From the NCBI RefSeq assembly GCF_000243715.2, contig NZ_AHMO02000008.1, forward strand, positions 1,785,001-1,849,000: 64,000 nucleotides of DNA, read 5' to 3'. The translations under genes and the position numbers were made by a program. The notes under the pieces were generated by a model. It did no database searches, had not been told where the DNA came from, and saw only the letters and a program-made list of their open reading frames with translations. How positions within the stretch are numbered: the stretch's first letter is position 1; the number at the start of each line of letters is the position of its first letter. The DNA is from Leptospira broomii serovar Hurstbridge str. 5399 (GTDB lineage: Bacteria > Spirochaetota > Leptospiria > Leptospirales > Leptospiraceae). Shown here one piece after another: positions 34,467 through 44,121 of this stretch.

Positions 34467-37204
34467 AGAGATTACTGATTATTGACGGACACGCGTTTGC
34501 GTTTCGAGCGTACTATGCTTTTGCAGCGACTCATCTTACCAATTCCAAAACCGGTCAACCCAGCGGAGCGGTTTTCGGTTTTTTTAGAATGCTGTTCAAG
34601 CTTTTCGAAGATTATACGCCGACTCATGTTGCCATGACTTTCGACCCGGGGGGGCCCTTGGAAAGGGGAACGACTTTTGCCGATTATAAGGCCAATCGTA
34701 AACCGATGCCGGAGGATTTGCGTCCTCAATTGCATGAAATCATGGATACTCTCGAAAAACTGGGCTTTAAGGTTTTGAGAGTTCAGGGGCACGAAGCGGA
34801 CGACGTGATCGGAACTTTGACGGAAACCTATAAATCGAAGGCAAAGGAGATCCTGATTTTCTCCGGAGATAAGGATCTTTATCAACTATTAGAAAAAAAG
34901 AATATTAAGATGCTCCGGGGTAAGAAGGGCGTTACCGAATTCGTGGAAATCGATTCTTCCTGGGTAAAAGATGAATTGGGTGTGGACGTGAAGCAAATTC
35001 CCGATTACATGGGAATCGTGGGAGACACTTCGGATAATATTCCCGGGGTAAAAGGAATCGGAGATAAAGGCGCATCCAAACTTCTTCAAGAATACAAAAA
35101 TCTAGAAGGCATTTATAAGAACATAGAGGAGATTCGAAACGGTTCCGTAAAAACGAAATTATTGGAACACAAGCAAAACGCCTTTCTTTCCAGGGATTTA
35201 GCCACCATCAAAAGGGATTTGGATTTGGGAATCGGCGAAGATCAGTTAAAAATTCCTGAATATAATTCCGACGAAGCGATCCGGTACTTAAAATCCCAAG
35301 GTTATAATGTACTCTCTCGGGATTTGGCCAAGGCTGCCGGAAAAGAACCGCCGGCCGATGAACCCGATACTTCGGAGGGTAAGACGGCAGGAAAGAAAGG
35401 AATTTATAAACGAATCGAAAGTATCGAGGAACTTTCCAAGATCGCGAGGGCCTGGAAAAAATCCCCGATTTTGGCCGTAGATACCGAAACGACTTCCCAA
35501 AATCCTTTCGATGCGGAATTACTGGGGATCTCAGTATCGAATCAAGAAGGGACGGGATTTTATATTCCCGTCACTCATTCCCAGGGCTTATTCAACGATC
35601 AGCTCTTGGAATTGGAAAAGGTTCGCGAAATTCTCGGACCCGTTTTATCCGACCCGTCCATCCCTAAAGTCGGGCAGAATATTAAGTACGATCTGATCGT
35701 TTTGGAAAACCACGGTTTCGAAGTCGGGAATATCGTCTTTGATACGATGCTCGCATCCTATATCTTGCAACCGGAGTCGCGTCACCATAATATGGACGAC
35801 TTAGCCAAGGAGTTACTGAACTATCAAACCATTCATTATTCGGATCTGGTAGGCACGGGAAAAAATAAGAAGAATCTTTGGGAAGTGGAATTGGAAAAGG
35901 TTTCGGAATATGCTTCCGAAGACGCCGACATTACTTTAAGATTATATAATTCGTTACGCAAGCCCGTCAAGGACTCCGGTATGGAATCGGTATACAAAGA
36001 GATCGATCTTCCCCTGATTCGAGTTCTTGCGGACATGGAAAAAGCAGGGATCGCGATCGATACGGAATATTTCGCCGAACTTTCCAAGGATTTTCAAAGA
36101 GAAGTCAAAGACCTGGTTCGGCATATCCACAAATATGCGGGCCGTGAATTTAATATCGCCTCGACGAAAGAATTACAGAAGGTTCTGTTCGAAGATCTGA
36201 AATTGAAGGTGATCAAAAAAACGCAAACAGGCTATTCTACGGATCACGAAGTTTTGGAAGAGCTTCTAGGGGAACATCCGATTATAGAAAAACTTTTGGA
36301 TTATCGAAAATATACCAAGTTAATTTCCACGTACGTCGAAACTCTTCCGACTATGGTATCCGCCAAAGACGGGCGGATTCATACCAATTACAATATGACG
36401 ATTGCCGCAACCGGAAGGCTATCTTCCACAGATCCTAATCTTCAGAATATACCCATTCGAGAAAAGGAAGGTCGTTTGATTCGTAAGGGATTTATCAGCG
36501 GGCATAAGGATTTTGAGCTATTAAGTTTGGATTATTCTCAAATTGAGTTGAGGATCATGGCTCACGTTTCAGGCGACCCAGCAATGGTGGACGCATATAA
36601 GAAAGGAATCGACATTCATAAGCGGACTGCATCAGCCTTGTACGGCGTTTCCGAAACCGATGTCACACCGGAGATGAGGGATAAAGCTAAGGTAGTTAAT
36701 TTTTCCGTAATATACGGCGTTACTCCGTACGGTTTAAGTAGAAATTTAAGGGTTCCGAGAGACGAAGCCAAAGGCTTTATCGAAAGATATTTAACTCAAT
36801 ATCCGGGTGTTCAAAAATACATGGATGAAACGATCGCCTTTTGCGAACAGAAGGGTTATGTGGAGACCTTGAAAGGACGTCGTCGTCCCGTGCCGGACAT
36901 TAATTCCACCAACAGAATGTCGAAAGAAGCGGCACGCCGCGTCGCCATTAACACGCCGATCCAAGGCACTTGCGCTGATATGATTAAGATAGCGATGATG
37001 CATATCCATAAGCGAATTGCGGATCAGAGTTGGAAGTCCAAACTGCTCCTTCAAGTTCACGACGAATTGGTATTCGAAGTTCATAAGAAAGAAAAGGACG
37101 AATTCTTAAAGAGCGCAAAGGAATTAATGGAGAATGCGCTTCCTTTAACCGTTCCCATTAAGGTCTCCGGCAAATTCGGAGCCAATTGGGAAGAGGCGCA
37201 CTAG
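34463..37204 (+). CDS. polA: DNA polymerase I
   Basis: A 913-residue three-domain DNA polymerase I. The 5'-3' exonuclease is at about 1-290 ([55 protein letters not shown]). The 3'-5' exonuclease at about 310-500 keeps catalytic acids: [30 protein letters not shown] and [14 protein letters not shown], so proofreading should be intact. The polymerase has [18 protein letters not shown] (motif A), [20 protein letters not shown] (motif B) and [12 protein letters not shown] (motif C). It fills gaps in replication and repair. It overlaps the upstream glycosyltransferase gene by 4 bp. Confidence 0.98.
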   Translation: MKRLLIIDGHAFAFRAYYAFAATHLTNSKTGQPSGAVFGFFRMLFKLFEDYTPTHVAMTFDPGGPLERGTTFADYKANRKPMPEDLRPQLHEIMDTLEKLGFKVLRVQGHEADDVIGTLTETYKSKAKEILIFSGDKDLYQLLEKKNIKMLRGKKGVTEFVEIDSSWVKDELGVDVKQIPDYMGIVGDTSDNIPGVKGIGDKGASKLLQEYKNLEGIYKNIEEIRNGSVKTKLLEHKQNAFLSRDLATIKRDLDLGIGEDQLKIPEYNSDEAIRYLKSQGYNVLSRDLAKAAGKEPPADEPDTSEGKTAGKKGIYKRIESIEELSKIARAWKKSPILAVDTETTSQNPFDAELLGISVSNQEGTGFYIPVTHSQGLFNDQLLELEKVREILGPVLSDPSIPKVGQNIKYDLIVLENHGFEVGNIVFDTMLASYILQPESRHHNMDDLAKELLNYQTIHYSDLVGTGKNKKNLWEVELEKVSEYASEDADITLRLYNSLRKPVKDSGMESVYKEIDLPLIRVLADMEKAGIAIDTEYFAELSKDFQREVKDLVRHIHKYAGREFNIASTKELQKVLFEDLKLKVIKKTQTGYSTDHEVLEELLGEHPIIEKLLDYRKYTKLISTYVETLPTMVSAKDGRIHTNYNMTIAATGRLSSTDPNLQNIPIREKEGRLIRKGFISGHKDFELLSLDYSQIELRIMAHVSGDPAMVDAYKKGIDIHKRTASALYGVSETDVTPEMRDKAKVVNFSVIYGVTPYGLSRNLRVPRDEAKGFIERYLTQYPGVQKYMDETIAFCEQKGYVETLKGRRRPVPDINSTNRMSKEAARRVAINTPIQGTCADMIKIAMMHIHKRIADQSWKSKLLLQVHDELVFEVHKKEKDEFLKSAKELMENALPLTVPIKVSGKFGANWEEAH

Positions 37205-37338
37205 GCGAATCCCCAAAAAAGTTAAACGACGCAGCTCGGTACGACCGAAGAGTTTCCGTCAAGATCGCTCCGAATCTCGTTTTACTTGAAACAACAGATT
37301 AGGCATTTCCGCGCGAACTTCGGGGCTTTCAATCTTCC

Positions 37339-38184
37339 TTAGGCGCTTGCACATAATGTTTCTCCAAACGAGCTATGCGAAGTCGAAGTGATATGGATTT
37401 CCTCTTTGGAATGAGCATGTAGCCTAGAAGGGTTCGAGCCGATTGCTCTCGCTTTCAGATGATTTCCCTGTTCTATTATCCTAAAATTAGGAAGATCGCT
37501 TCGAATTCTGTCTTTAGGCGCATTCGCAAGCAGCATGCAACCGCTGGACGGGAATAGATTGGTTAAGCGAAGCGGACCTCCGGTGGTGAAATAATTCTCC
37601 GAGCCCGGCGTCAAAGTAATCTCGCTAGCATTTAGGGAATATTCCGAAGCGAGTCTGAATCTTCCTAATCCATTCAGTAAAGTCAATGTTCCCGAGGGAG
37701 ACGCAAGGCAATGATCGCCGATCAATTCGCTTGCGAGTATATCGCCCTTGGCCGTAGACGCGGTCGTCTGACCTTCCACCTTGCTCATAACGATATCTCC
37801 TTTGGAAGAGCTTAAGATAAACTTCCCCGAGGCGTTTTCTAAGCGCATATCTCCTTCCGTACTGGAAGCAGTAACGGATGAAAATCGACCTTTCAGACGA
37901 ATCGGAGCGGATCGACCGACTATCTTTACGTCCAATCCTGAAGGTATTTTCACTTGGAACCGGATCGTTCCGGTCGCAGGAAGAAAACCGGGAGAGATTG
38001 CGATAATCTTAAGAGTATTTCCTTTTCTCGCGAGTCGATATCGGATCTCTCCTTGGATCTCTGCCAGAAATTCGGGAGAAGTTTCGCCTGCTATCACGAA
38101 TACGTCTCCGCCGTAACCTAGAATTTCCACCTTCGTAATTCCTTCCATATCAAGAGGATATTGTTCTAAAATTCGACGATTCAT
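37339..38184 (-). CDS. DUF4097-like beta-helical protein
   Basis: A 281-residue protein without a signal peptide. The centre (about 85-200) has repeats of the pattern [A/S]S.KGDI (SSTEGDMRLENASGKFILSS, SKGDIVMSKVEGQTTASTAK, GDILASELIGDHCLASPSGT), typical of the DUF4097/DUF4098 right-handed beta-helix family. It is preceded by AGGAG 7 bases before the ATG and is divergent from the MarR regulator, sharing a 134-bp promoter region that contains a symmetric CTTAG/CTAAG array. Function unknown; divergence suggests shared control. Confidence 0.72.
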   Translation of the reverse strand: MNRRILEQYPLDMEGITKVEILGYGGDVFVIAGETSPEFLAEIQGEIRYRLARKGNTLKIIAISPGFLPATGTIRFQVKIPSGLDVKIVGRSAPIRLKGRFSSVTASSTEGDMRLENASGKFILSSSKGDIVMSKVEGQTTASTAKGDILASELIGDHCLASPSGTLTLLNGLGRFRLASEYSLNASEITLTPGSENYFTTGGPLRLTNLFPSSGCMLLANAPKDRIRSDLPNFRIIEQGNHLKARAIGSNPSRLHAHSKEEIHITSTSHSSFGETLCASA

Positions 38185-38269
38185 ACGGTTTCTCCTGTGG
38201 AAAAAATGGATTTGATCGGTCTTGACTCTTTTGCCGATGTTCTAATTCTAACCCTCAGAGGTCAAAAAT

Positions 38270-38314
38270 CTTAGTAGAAAAAATACTTAGCTACTAAGAT
38301 AATTACTGTCTAAG
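38270..38314. promoter_or_regulatory. Symmetric four-half-site operator candidate (MarR-type)
   Basis: CTTAG occurs at 38270-38274 and 38286-38290; CTAAG occurs at 38294-38298 and 38310-38314. The four half-sites are symmetric about 38292: 16 bp from outer to inner on each side, with a 3-bp CTA spacer between the inner pair. The array ends 4 bp before the MarR ATG and is 85 bp upstream of the divergent DUF4097-like gene. MarR autoregulation through it is inferred. Confidence 0.6.
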
Positions 38315-38318
38315 GTAT

Positions 38319-38801
38319 ATGGCGGATTCATCAAGTAAAAAACTCTCCCGGAAGGAAATTTTAGAATCGGTAATGATGGCCATTCGCGAGATGAGTGCGC
38401 TTTCGGTCATCATCAGTCAAACAGTTGCAGAAAAGGTAGGAATCAACAGCACAGATATGGAATGCGGGGATTTCCTGCATATGTATGGTCCGATGACCGC
38501 CGGAAAATTGGCCGAATTGAGTGGACTTACGACCGGGGCGATTACCGGGGTAATCGATCGGCTGGAAAAAGCGAATGTCGCGAAGCGGGAACCGGATCCT
38601 TCCGACAGAAGAAAGGTATTAGTAGTTCCCTGTTACAAAAGGGTTAAAGAATTCGAGTCACACTACGCTTCTTTAGGAAAATCGGCGAGTGAAGCTCTGG
38701 AGCGCTATTCCACTGAGCAATTAAATACGTTCTTGTCCATTAGTCGGGACATGATCTCCATCTCGCAAACGGAAATTAAGCATATGCGAGAAGTGGAATA
38801 A
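38319..38801 (+). CDS. MarR-family transcriptional regulator
   Basis: A 160-residue winged-helix protein. The DNA-binding region at about 60-110 shows MTAGKLAELSGLTTGAITGV, IDRLEKANVAKREPDPSDRR and KVLVVPCYKRVKE, the standard MarR recognition helix and wing with DPSDRR. It has three Cys, one in the wing region. It is 71 bp upstream of the old yellow enzyme gene on the same strand; MarR regulators that sense electrophiles commonly control such reductases, so this pair may be a stress module. The symmetric CTTAG/CTAAG array overlaps its promoter. Confidence 0.92.
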   Translation: MADSSSKKLSRKEILESVMMAIREMSALSVIISQTVAEKVGINSTDMECGDFLHMYGPMTAGKLAELSGLTTGAITGVIDRLEKANVAKREPDPSDRRKVLVVPCYKRVKEFESHYASLGKSASEALERYSTEQLNTFLSISRDMISISQTEIKHMREVE

Positions 38802-38872
38802 TTTCGCTTCTCTCCGAATTTCTTTCTCAAAAAATACTTTATTATTAAAGTTTTTAGGTCTAACCATTAATT

Positions 38873-39973
38873 ATGAGTACACATCGACTTTTTACACCTT
38901 ATAAACTTGGAACGATCGAATTGAAAAATCGAATCGTAATGAGCCCAATGACTCGGTCCCGAGCGATTGAAAATATTCCCAATGATCTAATGGCGGAATA
39001 TTATTCGCAAAGAGCCGGGGCAGGACTAATCATCACCGAAGGTACATCTCCTTCCGCCAACGGCCTCGGATACGCTCGAATACCCGGAATTTTTTCGGAA
39101 GAGCAAGTTACGGGTTGGAAAAAAGTTACTGATGCCGTTCACAAAAAGGGCGGTCGCATTTTTGTACAAATTATGCATACCGGTCGCGTCGGACATCCGG
39201 TGAATCTTCCGGCAGGCGCCGAACTTATCGGGGTTTCCGCAATCGGAGTGAAGGGGACTGTTTGGACGGATAGCGAAGGAAACAAGGAATACGGAGTTCC
39301 TCGCGAAATGAACCAATCCGATATTCAAAAAACGATTCAGGAATACGTAAAGTCTTCCGAGAACGCGATTCGTGCGGGTTTTGATGGAGTCGAATTGCAC
39401 GGCGCTAACGGTTATCTAATCGATCAGTTCTTAAATCCTGCCTCTAATCATCGTACGGACGAATACGGCGGCTCTGCCGCCAATAGAAATCGCTTCGCCA
39501 TAGAAGTTGCGACGGCTGTAGCTAAGGCTATCGGGGCTGACAAAGTCGGAATTCGTATTTCACCGTACGGAGTATTCAACGATATGCAAAGCTTTGACGG
39601 TCTTGAAGGCCAGTACGAAGAATTGGCAAAAGCATTAGGCAAGATTGCTTTGGCTTACGTTCATATCGTCGATCATTCCTCGATGGGCGCTCCTAAACCG
39701 GAACCCTCTACCGTTCGGAAGATCAGGGAGGCCTACAAAGCAGGAAACACTACCGGAACTTTCATTCTTTCAGGTGGATATGACTTAGCTCGTAGCGAAA
39801 CGGATTTAACGAGTGGAGCCGGTGATTTGATCGCATTCGGAAGACCGTATATTTCCAATCCGGATTTAGCGGATCGTTTAGAGAAAGGACTTTCTTTGTC
39901 AGAACCCGACTCGGCGACCTTTTATACTCCAGGAGAAAAAGGCTACACCGACTATGCTTACGTAGCTAATTAA
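38873..39973 (+). CDS. Old yellow enzyme-family alkene reductase
   Basis: A 366-residue FMN-dependent ene-reductase of the OYE/NemA family. LFTPYKLGTIELKNRIVMSP and MTRSRAIENIPNDLMAEYYS form the N-terminus and flavin loop; QIMHTGRVGHP, FDGVELHGANGYLIDQFLNP and ASNHRTDEYGGS are conserved substrate- and flavin-binding blocks, and LIAFGRPYISNPDLADRL closes the barrel. It reduces activated C=C bonds of enals, enones or nitro compounds with NAD(P)H. It follows the MarR gene closely. A palindrome-like ACTTTA-N4-TAAAGT lies about 22-37 bases before its ATG. Confidence 0.95.
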   Translation: MSTHRLFTPYKLGTIELKNRIVMSPMTRSRAIENIPNDLMAEYYSQRAGAGLIITEGTSPSANGLGYARIPGIFSEEQVTGWKKVTDAVHKKGGRIFVQIMHTGRVGHPVNLPAGAELIGVSAIGVKGTVWTDSEGNKEYGVPREMNQSDIQKTIQEYVKSSENAIRAGFDGVELHGANGYLIDQFLNPASNHRTDEYGGSAANRNRFAIEVATAVAKAIGADKVGIRISPYGVFNDMQSFDGLEGQYEELAKALGKIALAYVHIVDHSSMGAPKPEPSTVRKIREAYKAGNTTGTFILSGGYDLARSETDLTSGAGDLIAFGRPYISNPDLADRLEKGLSLSEPDSATFYTPGEKGYTDYAYVAN

Positions 39974-39983
39974 ACCTGATGCC

Positions 39984-40017
39984 TCTCCTTCGAATCATCT
40001 AATTGATTTGAAGGAGA
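39984..40017 (+). terminator. Hairpin after the old yellow enzyme gene
   Basis: TCTCCTTCGAATCA and TGATTTGAAGGAGA form a 14-bp stem with one G-T pair, 10 bp after the reductase stop codon. The following sequence is pyrimidine-rich (ACTCTCTCCTCTTC) but lacks a T-run, so termination is plausible rather than certain. Confidence 0.5.
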
Positions 40018-40089
40018 ACTCTCTCCTCTTCAAGATTCTAATCGAGGATTTTAGAAAAAAGGAATGTTCTAATTGGTTCGATTTGGAAC

Positions 40090-41169
40090 TTAACACGCAT
40101 CCCCTGCGCCCCTAAGAATAAGTTGCAACGTTCCATTCCGAAGCTCGTAAAGACTTTTGATAGAAGAGTCGTAACCTATATCGGTAAAAATGAGCACCGG
40201 AACCGGATCTTCTTCCCGATAAACCACGCCTACAAGATGAAAATAACCGCCGTAAGTTCCGAGTTCCTGGGAAAGTTTATCCGATTTTTCGTATGCGATC
40301 AATACTCGATCGGTTCCCGATTTTCTAGCGAGTAAGTATAAATATCTTCGTTCGGCTATTCCTTCCGAGAATGCGATTCTACCGGAGATAAAGGTTTCTT
40401 TTTTAGAAGTTTTAAATTCGTACACTTCCTGAATTTTGGATCGAAGCCATTGGGTTTCGGGATAACCCCGCGCTTTCCAAGTGGTTTCGGCTAAGGATCG
40501 GAAGAGTTCATAATCCGCGTCCGCCTGCGAAAGTTCATGGAGTGGGATCGAATTGAGAGCCATATCCGCGGAATGAACGAGGTAAGAAATTTTCGAATCC
40601 AGAAGAGCCGTAGGTTTGACTTTTATAGCGGGCAGCTGTTGGCATCCGTACGTAGTCGGATTTGTAGCGGCAAATCCGGGTCCTTTATTTCCCGCAATTA
40701 GAGCCACCGACGGCAAATTCCCTTCAACGCCGCTTCGGAATTTATAATCAAATTCGTATTCGTCCTTTGCAGCCTGCCAACCGTTTTTACTAAAGAATGC
40801 GAGTGGGACAAAAACCGGTAACTCTTTCGGGTCATAACCCGACCATACCAGGCCGATCAGTTTATACGAATCCAAAGTTTCCGGTGGAGTCGAACCTAAA
40901 TACTTTCTGGAAACAAAGCCTGTTCGTCCATCGTCCAATTTTACTTTCGCCCAATCTTGGGAGGATGTATCGGATAGAAGTCTTACTTTTGCGCCTTTAT
41001 TGAGAGTAAATAGAACTTTTCCGGACTCAGGCGATTCTCTCACGTTTAAAACGCCTGAAGTGATCAGGACATAGCGGACTCCATCGGCTTCCCCTCCTAC
41101 GATTGGAAAGGCGAGGCAGATTAAAATCGCTAAGATAGCCTTCGTGATATATTGTCTCACTTGGGACAA
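40090..41169 (-). CDS. Secreted protein with bacterial SH3 domain
   Basis: A 359-residue exported protein. After an N-terminal hydrophobic segment (AILAILICLAFPIVGGEADG) there is one bacterial SH3 domain at about 33-92 (YVLITSGVLNVRESPESGKV, LFTLNKGAKVRLLSD, DDGRTGFVSRKYLGS), a module that often binds cell wall peptides. The remaining 260 residues are unrecognised. The frame begins at TTG 41169; GTG at 41160 is an alternative and no good ribosome binding site decides. Terminal Cys (GAGDAC). A single gene, no partner. Confidence 0.78.
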   Translation of the reverse strand: MSQVRQYITKAILAILICLAFPIVGGEADGVRYVLITSGVLNVRESPESGKVLFTLNKGAKVRLLSDTSSQDWAKVKLDDGRTGFVSRKYLGSTPPETLDSYKLIGLVWSGYDPKELPVFVPLAFFSKNGWQAAKDEYEFDYKFRSGVEGNLPSVALIAGNKGPGFAATNPTTYGCQQLPAIKVKPTALLDSKISYLVHSADMALNSIPLHELSQADADYELFRSLAETTWKARGYPETQWLRSKIQEVYEFKTSKKETFISGRIAFSEGIAERRYLYLLARKSGTDRVLIAYEKSDKLSQELGTYGGYFHLVGVVYREEDPVPVLIFTDIGYDSSIKSLYELRNGTLQLILRGAGDAC

Positions 41170-41327
41170 AGAATCGAAACCAATCGAATCCGCCGCAAAT
41201 CTTTTTCTAGGTTAATATCCGTTTAATCCTATTTAGATGGACTCCATCTACGCGCACCCAGGTTAACTATTTAAGCCTATAAGCGAAGCGGAGGGATTCG
41301 GTTTGGATCTTGAAAAAAGGAAGACAT

Positions 41328-41346
41328 GCCCGGCAAAAAGCCGGGC
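41328..41346 (-). terminator. GC-rich hairpin, probable terminator of the 41376-41900 gene
   Basis: GCCCGGC (41328-41334) and GCCGGGC (41340-41346) form a perfect 7-bp stem around a 5-base loop, 29 bp beyond the stop of the minus-strand gene. On the minus strand a T-rich run (CTTCCTTTTTTC) follows after a few bases. On the plus strand TTT follows directly but no plus-strand gene ends here. Confidence 0.6.
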
Positions 41347-41375
41347 TTTAAAAAGCGAAGGATTCGGGAGAAATA

Positions 41376-41900
41376 CTAGTCCTGAATCAATCTCTCGATC
41401 GTTTTCTCGGAAAGCTGTTTCATCCGGACATCTTTTGCGGAAAGATCCTCTACGGATTTCCGGAAATTCTCCGGGCTCTTCAGCATACCCAACGATAGAA
41501 CGTTTTCGGATTCAACCTCGAATTTTCGAATCTTATCAGTCAGTTCGTCCTTATTTTTTAGAACCTTATCTTTGACTGCATTCAGGTCGAGGTCCGGATT
41601 TTCCACAAGTTCCCGAAAGAGAGGAGTCTCTCCAAAAAGAATATGTATCAGATCTTCTTTCGGAGTGTTTCCTTCATCCAGGATGCCGAGTTTCATCTGT
41701 TCCCGAGAAAGTTCTTGCTGTAGACCGGTTAGGGTTTCTTGAACTTTTAGGTAACGCGAAGTCAGGCTACTGGAAAACTCTGTTTTATCCGCTGTGTTCT
41801 GGGTTTCCGAGGGCGTACCGGTCCTTCCTGGAACGGAAGATCTCTTGTCGCGGAGAAGCTTCTCAGCAGAAGAGACCAGATTTGTTAGCTGAACGTCCAT
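41376..41900 (-). CDS. Hypothetical charged, helical protein
   Basis: A 174-residue protein that I do not recognise. There is no signal peptide. It is rich in Lys, Glu, Leu and Ser with predicted long helices (RYLKVQETLTGLQQELSREQ, MKLGILDEG, KDKVLKNKDELTDKIRKFEV), suggesting a coiled-coil or scaffolding protein of the cytoplasm. A strong site AAGGAGG lies 9 bases before the ATG, so it is well translated. Followed by a GC-rich hairpin. No operon partner. Confidence 0.75.
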   Translation of the reverse strand: MDVQLTNLVSSAEKLLRDKRSSVPGRTGTPSETQNTADKTEFSSSLTSRYLKVQETLTGLQQELSREQMKLGILDEGNTPKEDLIHILFGETPLFRELVENPDLDLNAVKDKVLKNKDELTDKIRKFEVESENVLSLGMLKSPENFRKSVEDLSAKDVRMKQLSEKTIERLIQD

Positions 41901-42297
41901 GTTCTTTACCCTCCTTTCGGTTCTGCCGGGACTTGCAGGGAGGAATTCGGATCATCTTCCGACTCTTCTCTCCTCCATGCCTTTATGTCTCATCAATGCG
42001 GCTTCCCCACAGGCTTATCTGTACTCAGTATCGGTAAAACCTTTTCCAACCAATGAATTTTTTTTGTTAAAGAATCAATTTTTGAAAAAAAAATCCGAAC
42101 AGGATGAATCCAGTATGATCGTAAAAAAGGGATTCAAAGTGGTTCAAACGTTTTTTCCTCTAACTTCCTACGGTTTCTGAGCCTTGGAATCGGGTGAATT
42201 AGAGGAAATTCGTTTCGAGCTATAGGTAAACGGAGGTAAGAAAGGGTTTAATTTCTCGCTCAAAACTACGGACGTATCCTGATCTGTCCTAGCAAAA
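41901..42297. other. 397-bp intergenic region
   Basis: It lies between two minus-strand genes (LptF/LptG permease and the charged helical protein). It holds the upstream region and ribosome binding site of the latter and a homopolymer-rich A/T stretch near 42060-42090. I see no RNA gene or clear terminator. A 93-codon plus-strand frame here looks random in composition. Confidence 0.5.
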
Positions 42298-43455
42298 TTA
42301 AATTCTCATTCTTCGATAGATTCCATAGAGAACGCTTAAGAAGATCGCAGGCGTGACCCAAACTGCAAACCATGCCGGGATAACCCCGTTTTCACCTACC
42401 GATGTGAACGCGGAACTCATTACGAAATAGACGAGTATCACGATTAAGGTGACTCCCAGCGAGGCGACTCCGGCGACCCGTTTCGTAAAAAATCCGGCAA
42501 CGCATCCGACTAATGTAACGATAACCGCAAGAAAGGGACTAGCAAAAAGGGAATGCTCTTCTATATTTACGTCGCCGTATCCGATTCCTTTTCGAACGCG
42601 ATTATCCTTTTCTTCCGAAAGTTCGAATATGTTCATTTCCTTAACGGAACCTTTAGGAACTTTAAAATATTCGGGTTTTTCAGGGAGATAATATTCTTTC
42701 TCCGGGAACCGCTCGAAAGATGTCACCTTTAAATCGTCGTCGAACCTAGTCTCTTCCACTTCCGTTAATTTCCATATATCCATCTGCGGATTATATTTAG
42801 CTTTTAAGGAAGAAAGTACGTATTCCGGAATTTGATCTCGGGTCAGCTTAACGTAATTAAAACCCCCCTTGATTTCGTCTTTGACCGGATCGTAGAAATA
42901 AATATAATAAAAGCCTTCCTTACCCTTGAAATGGAATTGGTAGACCATGTTGGTTAATGTTCCGGTTCCCTCGGTAATCATCTTCTGCTCTTCCTTTGCG
43001 AGCTTATTCATGGGTCTCACCATGAATTGCGTCCCCAGGAAAACGATGAGCCAAAGCAGAAATCCGAATGCTACGATCGGGGCAACGATCCTATGAAAGG
43101 AAACTCCCGCAGACATCATTGCTACGATTTCCTTATTGGCCGAAAATTGGCCGATCGTAAACGAAACCGCAAACAATACGGACATATTGATCGAATAGCT
43201 TGCGATGATTTCTGGCAGGCTATATGCAAGATATAACCAAATATGAAATTTAGGGGCCTTAGTCCCGGAGAAATCTTTTAGATTGGTGTTGACCATATTC
43301 AAAAAAATCAACGCGGTAATCATAATACAGGTCCCGCCGAACGTTTTGAAAAACTCGGAAAAGACGTATCTATCTAAAATTCTAGGCGGGAAGAACTCTT
43401 CCTTCAGTTTGAACAGAAGTTCTCTAAGTTGAAGTTTAGGAATCTTTAGTTCCAT
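42298..43455 (-). CDS. LptF/LptG-family permease (YjgP/YjgQ)
   Basis: A 385-residue inner-membrane protein of the LptF/LptG family, which forms the transmembrane part of the LPS-exporting LptB2FG ABC transporter. Helices: TFGGTCIMITALIFLNMV near 35, YLAYSLPEIIASYSINMSVL near 75, IVAPIVAFGFLLWLIVFLGT near 115, and three at the C-terminus (FLAVIVTLVGCVAGFFT; GVTLIVILVYFVMSSAFTSV; WFAVWVTPAIFLSVLYGIY). The periplasmic beta-jellyroll lies between. The N-terminal DRYVFSEFFKTF is typical. The partner subunit and LptB are not in this window. Whether it is LptF or LptG cannot be decided here. Confidence 0.88.
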   Translation of the reverse strand: MELKIPKLQLRELLFKLKEEFFPPRILDRYVFSEFFKTFGGTCIMITALIFLNMVNTNLKDFSGTKAPKFHIWLYLAYSLPEIIASYSINMSVLFAVSFTIGQFSANKEIVAMMSAGVSFHRIVAPIVAFGFLLWLIVFLGTQFMVRPMNKLAKEEQKMITEGTGTLTNMVYQFHFKGKEGFYYIYFYDPVKDEIKGGFNYVKLTRDQIPEYVLSSLKAKYNPQMDIWKLTEVEETRFDDDLKVTSFERFPEKEYYLPEKPEYFKVPKGSVKEMNIFELSEEKDNRVRKGIGYGDVNIEEHSLFASPFLAVIVTLVGCVAGFFTKRVAGVASLGVTLIVILVYFVMSSAFTSVGENGVIPAWFAVWVTPAIFLSVLYGIYRRMRI

Positions 43456-43635
43456 ATCTCGGGAATTCCATCTTTAATCATGCGAGAGAATCTTTCGACA
43501 CCTTTTGTACGTTTCGGTTTTGCCCAAGAACCCTGAATCGACCTTTTTCCCGTCTCAGGTTTGTAAGAAGAGTATTTAATTTCGGTTGACGATATGCCTA
43601 AGGACGAGAAGATTCTCGGGTTACAGGAGGAATCC

Positions 43636-44109
43636 ATGAAAATCCGTATTCTCGCCATTGCCGCTACTTTTACTTTCGTTTTTGCTTCATCTCTTTTTGC
43701 CGAAAAATCGACTGAAGAGCATATTAAGGCACTTTCCAGCGGCTCCGACCAAGAAAAGATCGAGTCGGCACTTTATCTTGGTAGCAAGAAAGAAAAAACC
43801 GCTATACCCGAACTTATCAATCTCCTGAACCGCACGAACGACGCTAAGGTCGCAGTCCCGGCCGCTATCGCTCTGGGAGAGATCGCTGAACCAGGCGATG
43901 CAACCATTGCTCTAAAAAACAAGATTATCAGCTCTGAAAACGGCGATATCGTCTACACAGCGCTTGCCGGTCTTCTGAATATCACTACTAAAAATGAAAA
44001 AGCGGAAGATGCAACTAAGGAAGCTCTGGAATTTGCCGACAAAAATCGCCGTTCGGACGAATTCGTCGCAGACATCCTGAACGTGATTAATAAAAAGCTA
44101 AAGCGTTAA
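43636..44109 (+). CDS. Secreted HEAT-repeat protein
   Basis: 157 residues from the ATG at 43636, chosen because AGGAGG lies 6 bases before it and a signal peptide follows (ILAIAATFTFVFASSLFAEK); the frame extends upstream to 43594 without such support. The mature part has HEAT/PBS-lyase-like repeats: EESALYLGSKKEKTAIPELI-type helices, then VAVPAAIALGEIAEPGD and VYTALAGLLNITT. Periplasmic scaffold; function unknown. It is 12 bp upstream of the MoeB/ThiF-like gene, so the two may be co-transcribed. Confidence 0.85.
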   Translation: MKIRILAIAATFTFVFASSLFAEKSTEEHIKALSSGSDQEKIESALYLGSKKEKTAIPELINLLNRTNDAKVAVPAAIALGEIAEPGDATIALKNKIISSENGDIVYTALAGLLNITTKNEKAEDATKEALEFADKNRRSDEFVADILNVINKKLKR

Positions 44110-44121
44110 GAATCCTTTCGG

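Noticed and set aside
41899..42180. 93-codon plus-strand frame in the gap between the helical protein and the LptF/LptG permease
   Set aside because: Composition looks random, the start lies inside the divergent promoter region, and no ribosome binding site or motif supports it.
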